Shown in pieces: positions 7,846 to 15,652 of a DNA stretch of 49,352 bases. The notes beneath the pieces were generated by a model, which did no database searches, had not been told where the DNA came from, and saw nothing but the letters and a program-made list of their open reading frames with translations. Positions within the stretch are counted from its first letter, which is position 1. Every line of letters starts with the position of its first letter. Made by a program: the position numbers and the translations under genes. This stretch comes from Flavobacteriaceae bacterium (GTDB taxonomy: Bacteria; Bacteroidota; Bacteroidia; Flavobacteriales; Flavobacteriaceae). The stretch is from assembly GCA_024643425.1 (NCBI GenBank), contig JAHEMY010000004.1:1-49352 (forward strand), in the 5' to 3' direction.

Positions 7846-10563
7846 ATGAAATCTTTTCTAGCAGAATCCCTACAAAAGCTCCTCCATCGAGACCGACCAA
7901 TATCGGATTATATTATTATTCTGCCAAGCAAACGAGCCTGTGGGTTTTTGAAACAACTGCTAATCTCAGAGGCTACCAACAGCTTCTTTGCCCCTAGAAT
8001 TCTTAGTATTGAAGAGTTTGTTGAAGAAGTCTCAGGGCTTTCATTAATGAGCCCTACCGAAGTATTAATTGAAAGTCATGCCATTTATGAAAAAATTAAA
8101 GCCATTCCTTTTGACGAGTATCTTAATTGGGCAGAAACTATTTTAAACGACTTTAATGAAATTGACCGTCATTTGGTGCCCCCGCATGAATTTTTTCAAT
8201 ACTTATCGGGAATAAAAATTCTTGAAAAATGGGGTGTTAAGGACGCTGAAACTTCCATGATAAAAGATTATTTGGAATTTTGGAAATCCTTAAATCTATT
8301 TTATACCCAGCTTAATGAGCACCTTTTGCTTCAACAAAAGGGATACCAAGGGATGATTTATCGTAAAGCTGCCGAGGAAATGGAATTCTACCTTTCTCAG
8401 CATAACAATATTCCACATATTTTTCTTGGTTTTAACGCCATGAACAAAGCTGAACAAACCATTGTTCAAGAACTATTGGAACATGGGTCTGCTGAAGTTT
8501 TTTGGGATATTGATGAATTCTTTATCAGTGATCCTTTTCATAGCGCCGCTCACTTTTTTAGAAAATATCAAAAGGAATGGAAATTTTATCAATCCCACGA
8601 AACACCAATTGGTTCCACAGATTTTACGAACCAGAAAAACATAACCATTACTAAATCACAATCGGATGTAGAGCAGGTAAAATTCCTGGGGAATTTATTG
8701 GCAGATATGTCCCCTTCAGAATTAACTAAAACGGCCGTTGTGCTTGCCGATGAAACACTCCTTATTCCTTTGCTGTATTCACTGCCAAAGGAGCTCAAGG
8801 AGGTAAATGTTACCATGGGATATCCCTTAAAAGCATTGCCTGTTGTTCAATTTTTCGAATCCCTTCTTGATGCACATAGCAAACCGAAGTTTACTATTTA
8901 CTACAAAACCATCCAAAACCTGCTTAATAATGCTTCCGGGAAAAAATTAATCTCCGGTGCCGATGCATTACTTCAGCAATTAGCATTGCAAAATAGAAGT
9001 TTCATCTCTTTAGATGCCCTTATTGACTTAGGAGCGAACGAGGCTCAACAAAAACAAATAAAACAGATTTTCGATTTTGATTTAAAAAGCCCCAACGAGG
9101 TTATTGCTGTAATCAAGGAACTCTTGAAGACCTTGCTCGAAAAACCCAATAACAACGCAATGGATCAACGAGCCTATCAAAAGTTGAACGAGGTATTTAC
9201 CGAAATCGATAACCTGGAACGACGATATAAATTCCTAAAGAGCAAGGTGGCTTTAAAGCATTTATACGATTCTTTAATTGGCAGTCAGACCCTAGATCTA
9301 GAAGGAGATGCCTACAGCGGACTTCAAATAATGGGGGTGCTTGAAACACGTGTGTTAGACTTTGAAAACCTCATTATGTTATCGGTAAATGAAGGAACCC
9401 TCCCCACCGGAAAAAGTAATAATTCGTTTATTACCTACGACCTTAAAAAGCAATTTGAGCTGCCTTTACATACCGAAAAAGATGCTATCTACTCTTACCA
9501 CTTTTTTAGACTCTTGCAGCGAAGTAAACAAATTAATTTAGTATTTAATGGTTCTACAAGCGGACTTCACACCGGAGAGGCTAGTAGATTTCTTCAACAA
9601 TTGGAAATAGAAAAAGCCCCGGAGCATACCCTATCCTATAAAAATGCCTCAGCAAAATTAAACCCCATTGTATCCCCCCTTAGAACATACCAAAAATCGA
9701 ATGGGGTACTGGAGCGTATTCAACAAATAGCGGCGAAAGGATTTTCCCCTTCGGCACTTACCTCCTACATTCGAAACCCGAAGGATTTTTATTACCAACG
9801 AATTTTAAAAGTGCATGAACTGGACGAAGTTGAAGAAACCATCGCTTACAATACACTGGGAACAATTGTCCATGAATCACTGGAAGAATTGTACAAACCT
9901 TTTGTAGGATCGTTACTAACTAAAGAAGCCTTACAAAAAACACTAAAGCAAGTTTCCCGCGTTGTTCCACTCCAATTTGAAAAGCACTATCAATTGGGAG
10001 ACATCACTAGGGGAAAGAATCTGATCATTTTTGAAGTAGCTAAAAGGTATGTTGAAAATCTAATTCACTGGGATTTGAATCAACTTAAGAACAACAACAT
10101 TGAACTCTTGAACCTTGAATTATCCTTAAGTGTGACACTCGATAACCTCAATTTAGGGTTTCCCGTAAGGTTGTCTGGATTGGTTGACCGCATTGATTGC
10201 TTCAATGGAACCACCCGAATTATTGATTACAAAACAGGGAATGTAGCCCCTGCCGACTTAACTATTTTTGATTGGGATTTACTAATTCAAGACGAAAAGT
10301 ACAGCAAAGCATTTCAAGTATTAACCTATGCGTATATGCTGAATAAAACTCAACCACAATCCCAAGTCGAAGCAGGAATTGTTTCCTTTAAAAAAATGAA
10401 AGAAGGATTTATGCCTTTTGGAACTAAAGCGAGTATGTACGCCCGCAATAAAGATCATGTAATAAATGAAAGTGTTTTGAATGAATTTGAGGTTCATTTA
10501 AAAGAACTTATCAAGGAAATCTGCGATCCCATAATTCCCTTTGTTGAAAAAGTATTGGATTAA
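7846..10563 (+). CDS. addB: PD-(D/E)XK nuclease family protein, AddB-like subunit
   Basis: A 905-residue protein, likely the partner of the AddA-like helicase-nuclease at 1898. The C-terminal nuclease shows His676 (TIVHESLEEL), Asp781 (GLVDRID) and Asp794-x-Lys796 (IIDYKTG). No Walker A motif is visible at the N-terminus, as expected if its helicase fold is inactive. The four cysteines that hold an iron-sulfur cluster in Bacillus AddB are not apparent: the segment before the nuclease reads SYIRNPKDFYYQ with Asn where a Cys is usual, and the C-terminus has one Cys only. The gene starts just after the ompA terminator. A generic PD-(D/E)XK nuclease annotation would also be defensible. Confidence 0.82.
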   Translation: MKSFLAESLQKLLHRDRPISDYIIILPSKRACGFLKQLLISEATNSFFAPRILSIEEFVEEVSGLSLMSPTEVLIESHAIYEKIKAIPFDEYLNWAETILNDFNEIDRHLVPPHEFFQYLSGIKILEKWGVKDAETSMIKDYLEFWKSLNLFYTQLNEHLLLQQKGYQGMIYRKAAEEMEFYLSQHNNIPHIFLGFNAMNKAEQTIVQELLEHGSAEVFWDIDEFFISDPFHSAAHFFRKYQKEWKFYQSHETPIGSTDFTNQKNITITKSQSDVEQVKFLGNLLADMSPSELTKTAVVLADETLLIPLLYSLPKELKEVNVTMGYPLKALPVVQFFESLLDAHSKPKFTIYYKTIQNLLNNASGKKLISGADALLQQLALQNRSFISLDALIDLGANEAQQKQIKQIFDFDLKSPNEVIAVIKELLKTLLEKPNNNAMDQRAYQKLNEVFTEIDNLERRYKFLKSKVALKHLYDSLIGSQTLDLEGDAYSGLQIMGVLETRVLDFENLIMLSVNEGTLPTGKSNNSFITYDLKKQFELPLHTEKDAIYSYHFFRLLQRSKQINLVFNGSTSGLHTGEASRFLQQLEIEKAPEHTLSYKNASAKLNPIVSPLRTYQKSNGVLERIQQIAAKGFSPSALTSYIRNPKDFYYQRILKVHELDEVEETIAYNTLGTIVHESLEELYKPFVGSLLTKEALQKTLKQVSRVVPLQFEKHYQLGDITRGKNLIIFEVAKRYVENLIHWDLNQLKNNNIELLNLELSLSVTLDNLNLGFPVRLSGLVDRIDCFNGTTRIIDYKTGNVAPADLTIFDWDLLIQDEKYSKAFQVLTYAYMLNKTQPQSQVEAGIVSFKKMKEGFMPFGTKASMYARNKDHVINESVLNEFEVHLKELIKEICDPIIPFVEKVLD

Positions 10564-10602
10564 GCGTTCCCCATTTTCATTGCTGCAGGATTTATATAAA
10601 TA

Positions 10603-10624
10603 GCAAAGCAGAAAGCAAGCTTTC
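10603..10624. repeat. Small palindromic element, related to 12293-12314
   Basis: This 22-nt stretch differs from 12293-12314 by one base. It contains GAAAGC-AA-GCTTTC and is flanked by AAATAG and CTATTT, so it can fold as a hairpin. It lies directly before the first copy of the intergenic repeat at 10630. Confidence 0.6.
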
Positions 10625-10629
10625 TATTT

Positions 10630-10718
10630 AATCATGGGAGTGGCTGCGCCCAACCCAGCATGCACACGCTACTGAAAACCTGCCCGTTGAAGGCTGGTAG
10701 AAAATCTCACGCCCTAAA
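10630..10718. repeat. Intergenic repeat flanking the BspA-like gene, distal copy
   Basis: The first 22 nt are identical to 12201-12222. Similarity continues patchily (CCCA, CTACTG, AAAATC-CACGCCCT) over about 70-90 nt. The two copies are in the same orientation and bracket the lipoprotein gene at 10802-12133. The remainder of the roughly 240-nt gap holds nothing else recognisable. Confidence 0.65.
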
Positions 10719-10801
10719 TGTAAACTTTCTCCCTCTTTAACATTTTAACACCCCCCAAATAGGATGAGGGTGGTTCATATATCAATTGAAAATTACTAAT
10801 C

Positions 10802-12133
10802 CTATGGAGAACAATTTGGAAAGCTTGGTTTTGGTAGTACCCAACTGTTCGCTCCGTAAGCGAAACCAGAACAATTATATACGTTATCGGTATCCCAAGT
10901 GCTAAGGTCTTGATTGAACGCATAACTATTATAAAACATAACTTGCATAATGGTCACATTGCTCACATCCCAATTTCCTATGGGTTGGTTGAATGCGTTA
11001 TTATAACTAAACATAGCTCCCATTGTGGTCACATTGCTCACATCCCAGTTACCTATGGGTTGGTTGAATGAAGTATTATCACTAAACATATTATACATAT
11101 TGGTCACACTACTTACATCCCAATTTCCTATGGGTTGGTTGAAGGCGCTATTATAGCTGAACATATATGCCATATCTGTCACATGACTCACATCCCAGTT
11201 ACCTATGGGTTGGTTGAATTCATGATTAGACAAAAACATACCTCTCATAATTGTCACATTGCTCACGTCCCAATCACCTATAGGTTGGTTGAATTTACTA
11301 TAACTAAACATTTGACGCATCGTGGTTACACTGCTCACGTCCCAATTATTTAAGGGTTCGTTATAATTTGTCCCCAAAAACATATATGCCATATTGGTTA
11401 CATTACTCACGTCCCAATTGCCTATAGGTTGATAGAAATATTCTAAGCTTTCAAACATACTTTCCATGGTAGTCACATTGCTCACGTCCCAATTGCCTAT
11501 AGGTTGATTGAAATATTTTAAGTCTTGAAATGTACTTTCCATGGTAGTCACATTGCTCACGTCCCAACTTGTGATGTTAGAAGTTAATTCGTATAGGTTC
11601 TCAAATAAAAAGGAAATATCCGTTACCCTTGAGGTACATATGAAGTTATAATTTTCATAGTTTTTAACACGTGACCGCAATTCAAATTCACTGATTATTA
11701 TGTACGTATTGCCGTTTACTTCACCAGAATCTCCAATTTCAGCCCATTCTTTAGCTTTAATGGTCACACCATTCTCAGCCAAATAAACTGGGTTATCATT
11801 ATCGATAACATTAACTTGTCTTGATACAACAGTAGTATTCCCTGCAGAGTCCGACACACTATACGTAACTGCATATGTTCCAGGTGTGAAGGAGTCTACG
11901 TCGCCCGAGACAACAATTTCTGATGTGAGGTTTCCGTCCACATCATCAATGGCAGTAGCACCTTGCTCAACATATATTTCTCCGAACATTATGTTAACGC
12001 TGCTTTCGCCATTAAGAGTTATGGCTGGAGGCGTGGTATCGTTGTTCTGGGTGTTTTCATTATTCTGATTGCTGTCGTCAGAAGAGCAAGCGATCAGAAT
12101 CATTATCAATATAACTTGAAGAATTCTTTTCAT
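10802..12133 (-). CDS. BspA-like (DUF285) repeat surface lipoprotein
   Basis: A 443-residue lipoprotein of unknown ligand. The signal ends in a lipobox (LIMILIACSS, Cys16) followed by an Asp/Asn-rich stretch, as for surface-exposed Bacteroidota lipoproteins. Residues about 34-113 form an Ig-like (DUF5011/HYR-type) domain (VDGNLTSEIVVSGDVD). The rest is an array of nine FNQPIGNWDVSNVTTM..MF repeats of about 24 residues plus one degenerate copy, as in BspA-family leucine-rich-type surface proteins linked elsewhere to adhesion. No T9SS sorting domain is seen. The gene stands alone between two intergenic repeat copies and beside a tRNA, which may indicate insertion or recombination. Function is inferred from family only. 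Confidence 0.88.
   Translation of the reverse strand: MKRILQVILIMILIACSSDDSNQNNENTQNNDTTPPAITLNGESSVNIMFGEIYVEQGATAIDDVDGNLTSEIVVSGDVDSFTPGTYAVTYSVSDSAGNTTVVSRQVNVIDNDNPVYLAENGVTIKAKEWAEIGDSGEVNGNTYIIISEFELRSRVKNYENYNFICTSRVTDISFLFENLYELTSNITSWDVSNVTTMESTFQDLKYFNQPIGNWDVSNVTTMESMFESLEYFYQPIGNWDVSNVTNMAYMFLGTNYNEPLNNWDVSSVTTMRQMFSYSKFNQPIGDWDVSNVTIMRGMFLSNHEFNQPIGNWDVSHVTDMAYMFSYNSAFNQPIGNWDVSSVTNMYNMFSDNTSFNQPIGNWDVSNVTTMGAMFSYNNAFNQPIGNWDVSNVTIMQVMFYNSYAFNQDLSTWDTDNVYNCSGFAYGANSWVLPKPSFPNCSP
10890..11580 (-). repeat. In-gene DUF285 repeat array
   Basis: About nine units of 72-75 nt encode the WDVSNVT repeats of the BspA-like lipoprotein. Several neighbouring units share long runs of identical DNA, such as the segment containing CCTATGGGTTGGTTGAA on the plus strand. 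The near-identity suggests recent unit duplication or conversion and makes copy-number change by slippage possible. Confidence 0.85.
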
Positions 12134-12200
12134 AATTTTCCATTGCTTATTGGAAGTAATTTCTGCAAGATATAATAATTTTTATTGAAGCTTTTAATCT

Positions 12201-12270
12201 AATCATGGGAGTGGCTGCGCCCGTCCCAACATTCACGCACTACTGCAACTATAAAATCACACGCCCTGCG
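12201..12270. repeat. Intergenic repeat flanking the BspA-like gene, tRNA-proximal copy
   Basis: Partner of the repeat at 10630-10718, in the same orientation. It ends in a small stem (GCCC-TGC-GGGC at 12263-12273) followed by a T run. The pair suggests a dispersed intergenic repeat family in this genome. Confidence 0.65.
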
Positions 12271-12278
12271 GGCATGCC

Positions 12279-12334
12279 TTTTTTTATTCCCTGCGAAGCA
12301 GAAAGCAAGCTTTCGCTTCTTGGGAATAAAAAAA
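12279..12334. repeat. 56-nt imperfect inverted repeat
   Basis: The outer arms are perfect (TTTTTTTATTCCC at 12279-12291 against GGGAATAAAAAAA at 12322-12334). The inner arms GCGAAGCAGAAAGC and GCTTTCGCTTC pair with small bulges around an AA loop. It is symmetrical and T/A flanked on both sides, so it could be a bidirectional terminator or a small palindromic mobile unit. It overlaps the start of the next hairpin by 4 nt. Confidence 0.7.
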
Positions 12335-12358
12335 TCCGCACGTTTCCGTGCGGATTTT
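12331..12358 (-). terminator. Intrinsic terminator downstream of tRNA-Ala
   Basis: A perfect 12-bp stem (AAAATCCGCACG / CGTGCGGATTTT) with a TTTC loop, flanked by A and T tracts. It starts about 10 nt past the 3' end of the minus-strand tRNA, so it most likely ends the tRNA transcript. Confidence 0.88.
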
Positions 12359-12368
12359 CTGATTGATG

Positions 12369-12442
12369 TGGAGAAGATGGGAGTCGAACCCACGACCTCT
12401 TGACTGCCAGTCAAGCGCTCTAGCCAGCTGAGCTACATCCCC
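12369..12442 (-). tRNA. tRNA-Ala (anticodon GGC)
   Basis: The minus strand gives a 74-nt cloverleaf: acceptor GGGGATG pairs with CTTCTCC, a D arm GCTC/GAGC, an anticodon arm CTTGA-CTGGCAG-TCAAG with anticodon GGC, and a T arm with TTCGACT. The acceptor carries a G3-U70 pair, the identity element of alanine tRNAs, and one T-T mismatch at the sixth pair. The 3' CCA is not encoded. The sequence upstream contains TATTTTCG, a near -7 box. Confidence 0.95.
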
Positions 12443-12473
12443 AATAATTAGAATGCGAAAATACTAAAAAAAA

Positions 12474-13268
12474 TTAATCCTGCCCTTTTAGTATCAATAA
12501 AGGTTTAGATGTGTGAAAATCTCTTTTTAACACTGTATTCGATTCCCATAGCTTTTCAAAAAATCCTCTTTTTCTTCTAAACACACAGAGCATATCCGGG
12601 TTTTGCGATTGAAAATGCTCCAAGATTCCCTGAAAAATAGTCGCATTCTCCGTAACCTGAACATTCGAATTAAACGCCAATAAAGCTGGGTCAATTTCCA
12701 TATCTTCTTCAGTAACGTCCGAGGTTTTTACCATTAATAAATTCACATTAGCACTAAAATTGTTTGCCAAAACCTTCAATGGTTCTAACATTTCTGGGTT
12801 GTCTAAGGTTCCTCGTTTAAATGCCAACAAAATAGATTCAACCTTTCTAAAAATATAATCCTTTGGAATAATAAGCACCGGAATGTTCGTTTGCTTTACG
12901 ATTTTTCCTGTAATACTTCCCAAATAAACCTCATCCACAATATCAATACTCTGTGGTGAAAGGATAATCAAATCTATTTCCAACTGCTCAGATATCCTTG
13001 CAACCCCCTCATAAGGATCTCCTTTAATCGATTTTGCAATCACCTCCACTCCTTTAAAATCAACTTCCTGGGTTACTTGCTCTAACAAATCTTCACTATC
13101 CGCAATAATAAGTTGATTCACCTTAGTCAACCCTCCTACCTTTGAAAACTCCTTATATAAATTAATAAGATACACCGTAGCCCCGTTAATCGAAGCCAAG
13201 TGAATCGCATACTGCAAGTTGATGATGGCATTAGAAAGCGTACCTACGGGAACTAAAATATTTTTCAT
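12474..13268 (-). CDS. Universal stress protein with two UspA domains
   Basis: A 264-residue cytoplasmic protein with two tandem Usp-like halves. The first begins MKNILVPVGTLSNAIINLQYA and contains LIILSPQSIDIVDEVYLGSITGKIV, resembling the nucleotide-binding loop end of UspA. The second begins near FRKVESILLAFKRGTL and is more diverged. The start at 13268 is chosen because an exact minus-strand -7 box (TATTTTTG, 13294-13301) lies 25 nt upstream, inside the longer possible frame that opens at 13352. Usp proteins support survival under stress; the specific role here is unknown. It is transcribed away from the GNAT gene. Confidence 0.88.
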   Translation of the reverse strand: MKNILVPVGTLSNAIINLQYAIHLASINGATVYLINLYKEFSKVGGLTKVNQLIIADSEDLLEQVTQEVDFKGVEVIAKSIKGDPYEGVARISEQLEIDLIILSPQSIDIVDEVYLGSITGKIVKQTNIPVLIIPKDYIFRKVESILLAFKRGTLDNPEMLEPLKVLANNFSANVNLLMVKTSDVTEEDMEIDPALLAFNSNVQVTENATIFQGILEHFQSQNPDMLCVFRRKRGFFEKLWESNTVLKRDFHTSKPLLILKGQD

Positions 13269-13293
13269 AAGATTGATTATCTTTAAATTACTG

Positions 13294-13301
13294 CAAAAAT
13301 A
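13294..13301 (-). promoter_or_regulatory. -7 box for the universal stress gene
   Basis: The minus strand reads TATTTTTG, an exact TAnnTTTG match, 25 nt before the ATG at 13268. TTGG about 23 nt further upstream is a possible weak -33 element. This box decides the choice of start for the stress protein. Confidence 0.6.
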
Positions 13302-13311
13302 ATCTTTATTT

Positions 13312-13815
13312 ATGATACGATTGGCCAAGCCCTCAGAAATTGAAAAAATCATGGCAATTACTCAGGCTTGTGCACAGAAAATGATTCGCGATGGCATTTA
13401 CCAATGGAATGAACATTACCCAAATGCACTTGCCTTTGAAGAGGACTGTTCCAGGCAGGAATTATACGTGCTATTAAACGATAATACCCTGATTGGCTGT
13501 ATCACTATTTCCGTAGTTAAAGATGACGTCTATACGCCCGTAAAGTGGCTTTCAGAAGAAAACAAACATTATTATATTCACCGACTTGCCATCGATCCGC
13601 GTTTCCAGCATCAAGGACATGCTAAAACTTTAATGGACTTTGCTGAAGCCCTTGCAAAATCCAATGGAATCAAATCCGTTCGTTTAGACACTTTTAGTAA
13701 AAACGTGAGAAACCAAAAATTCTACGAAGCGAGAAACTACATCCGTTTGGAGGCTATCTATTTTCCGAATCAAAGCGAATTTCCTTTCTACTGCTACGAG
13801 AAAATTATTTCTTAA
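13312..13815 (+). CDS. GNAT family N-acetyltransferase
   Basis: A 167-residue acetyltransferase that would move an acetyl group from acetyl-CoA to an unknown amine. The acetyl-CoA-binding core is visible as HRLAIDPRFQHQGHAKTLMD, followed by the typical SVRLDTFSKNVRNQKFYE stretch of GNAT motif B. There is no signal peptide. The gene is divergent from the universal stress gene and its stop codon overlaps that of the convergent T9SS gene (shared TTAA at 13812-13815). An AATCTTTA box just before the ATG hints at a leaderless transcript. Confidence 0.9.
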   Translation: MIRLAKPSEIEKIMAITQACAQKMIRDGIYQWNEHYPNALAFEEDCSRQELYVLLNDNTLIGCITISVVKDDVYTPVKWLSEENKHYYIHRLAIDPRFQHQGHAKTLMDFAEALAKSNGIKSVRLDTFSKNVRNQKFYEARNYIRLEAIYFPNQSEFPFYCYEKIIS

Positions 13816-15542
13816 CGAACCAACGAAAAGTAACCTGTACGTACTTTTTGATCTATGGTAATTGCCTTGTACCAATACCCGTCTGAAGGCATTTCCGTGT
13901 TTCCATAGCGACCGTTCCATCCTTCTGAATTGGCCCCAAAATTCGCAACCACCTTTCCAAAACGATCATAAATATAAATTTTCAAAATACGCAGCGGATT
14001 TAATAGCGGGGGAATGTAATTCCAGTAGTCGTTCACACCATCGCCATTAGGAGAAAAATAAGGCGGAAATCCCGTGGCAGGGTAACGCAATTCAAAATCA
14101 TCTTCAACTACGCCACAACCATTCTTATCCCGCACCAATAAGGTGTAGAATCCCTCAACAAGCCCTGAAAAAAACGGACTGTCCTGATAGGTTTCACCAT
14201 CTATGGAATATTCATAATTCCCATTCCCCGAAACATTCACCTCAACAACAAAATTTAAGCCTACTAGTGAAATTAAAATCTGTTCGATGGTTGCTTGAGA
14301 AGAGGAAGTCACTTCAAATTCTTTTGAAAAAGTGCATTCAATAGTAGAACCATCTTGATTCACCAAATTATAAATCTCATATCGATAAAGGCCCACTTCT
14401 TCCAAATCGACGAAATTTTCTTCAGAAATTAATACTTCACTACCTGAAGGCTGCACTTGAAACCACCGGTATCCATCCACAGCATCCGGTGAAGTATATC
14501 TTGTGGGAATATCATTTTCACAAATTCCAATGACATCAGGAAGTTCAGAATCGGGATAGTAGGTGATTAATTCGCCAGTTTCAGGATCGTAAAACGGACC
14601 ACAACCCAAAATAGTGGAAAACGATTCCTGACCACAATCTTGTGCCTCCCCGGCCGCATTAAAAGGGACTATTCGAATAAAATAGGTGTTATTAGATTCA
14701 AAATTTAATACAAATGTTGAGTTGGTTGTAAAAATACCCCCATCCAAAACATCGTTTATAAAAGGGGTCCGTCCTATATACACCTTGTACCCTAAAGCAT
14801 TTGGTACGGCTTGCCATTCTAAAAATGGAGAAAGTGGAACATTAATGGCTCCGTCTTCTGGAGTAATTAAAAAAGTGCATACCGGTGGATCGCCTAAGGA
14901 TGCCGTTGTGAAAGATTCTTCCAGACAACTCATCGCCATCCCATTTTCATTGTACGGTATAATTCGCACATAGATCATCGTATCCGATGGAAAATTAACG
15001 CTTGGGTTGTAGAACAAACTATTTCCCACATCAAAATTATCGAGAAGGTCATAAACTCCCGAAGCAGTCCCTATTGAAATACGATATCCTATGGCTCGGC
15101 TTGCATAAGACCAGGTAAGGTTTGTTGCGACATTTACCCCCGTCGCCCCATTTTGTGGGTTTACCAAAGAGGTGCATACCGGTATTTCGGTAACGTTTTG
15201 CGTCGTGAACGACTGACTAGCACAAACAATATTATCTTGATCAAAAAAGAACAACGTGATGCGCACGAATATCTGAGTTGATTCCGGCAAACCCAAGGGC
15301 GGTTGAAAACTAGTATCGTTCCCTACCGTCTGCTCATTCACAATCTCCCCTCCTCCGGGTGTGGTTCCAACAGAAATAATATATCCAGTAACGCCAACAA
15401 CCTCTTCCCAACTTATTGTTGTGTCAACCGGAACATTGGTGGCTCCTTGTAATGGATTTAATAGATTGGGACAATCTTGTGCATGGCACAACATTCCCAA
15501 CAGCAAAGCCATCGAGCAAAAAGAGATTTTCAAAATGTGCAT
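13812..15542 (-). CDS. Secreted surface protein with T9SS type B sorting domain
   Basis: A 576-residue secreted protein of unknown function. A signal peptide ends at CHAQ. Three fibronectin-III-like repeats follow, each opening with C..L..P..GA..V (CPNLLNPLQGATNVPVDTTI, CTSLVNPQNGATGVNVATNL, CTFLITPEDGAINVPLSPFL). After a central region comes a C-terminal gliding motility-associated domain (FPPYFSPNGDGVNDYWNY to GYFSLVR), the type B signal used by the type IX secretion system. The start at 15542 is preferred over an in-frame ATG 12 nt upstream because TGGCTTTG followed by GGGATG fits a near-leaderless start. The function may be adhesion; this is inference. Confidence 0.88.
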   Translation of the reverse strand: MHILKISFCSMALLLGMLCHAQDCPNLLNPLQGATNVPVDTTISWEEVVGVTGYIISVGTTPGGGEIVNEQTVGNDTSFQPPLGLPESTQIFVRITLFFFDQDNIVCASQSFTTQNVTEIPVCTSLVNPQNGATGVNVATNLTWSYASRAIGYRISIGTASGVYDLLDNFDVGNSLFYNPSVNFPSDTMIYVRIIPYNENGMAMSCLEESFTTASLGDPPVCTFLITPEDGAINVPLSPFLEWQAVPNALGYKVYIGRTPFINDVLDGGIFTTNSTFVLNFESNNTYFIRIVPFNAAGEAQDCGQESFSTILGCGPFYDPETGELITYYPDSELPDVIGICENDIPTRYTSPDAVDGYRWFQVQPSGSEVLISEENFVDLEEVGLYRYEIYNLVNQDGSTIECTFSKEFEVTSSSQATIEQILISLVGLNFVVEVNVSGNGNYEYSIDGETYQDSPFFSGLVEGFYTLLVRDKNGCGVVEDDFELRYPATGFPPYFSPNGDGVNDYWNYIPPLLNPLRILKIYIYDRFGKVVANFGANSEGWNGRYGNTEMPSDGYWYKAITIDQKVRTGYFSLVR

Positions 15543-15640
15543 CCCCAAAGCCAATTTTTTTTGAAGCTTAAAGATAGGGAAACCATCTTAGTATATAAAG
15601 TTTATCAATCGCGATTGAAGCCATAGAAACCGTCAATATG

Positions 15641-15648
15641 TACCTTTG
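15641..15648 (+). promoter_or_regulatory. -7 box of the MATE gene; decides its start
   Basis: TACCTTTG matches TAnnTTTG exactly. It lies directly after an in-frame ATG (15638) and 4 nt before an in-frame GTG (15653). If the box is used, transcription starts at or near the GTG, so the ATG cannot be the start. Confidence 0.6.
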
Positions 15649-15652
15649 CCGC

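Noticed and set aside
10890-11580. Regularly spaced repeats resembling a CRISPR array
   Set aside because: The repeats lie inside an intact lipoprotein frame, encode WDVSNVT units, and have no unique spacers or cas genes nearby.
12199-12414. 71-codon open frame on the minus strand
   Set aside because: It overlaps the tRNA, its terminator and the inverted repeat; the apparent protein is an artefact of these sequences.
12369-12442. Integration site (att) at the tRNA-Ala 3' end
   Set aside because: Only an 8-nt match (ATGGGAGT) to the nearby repeats is seen, no tRNA 3' duplicate and no integrase gene in the window.
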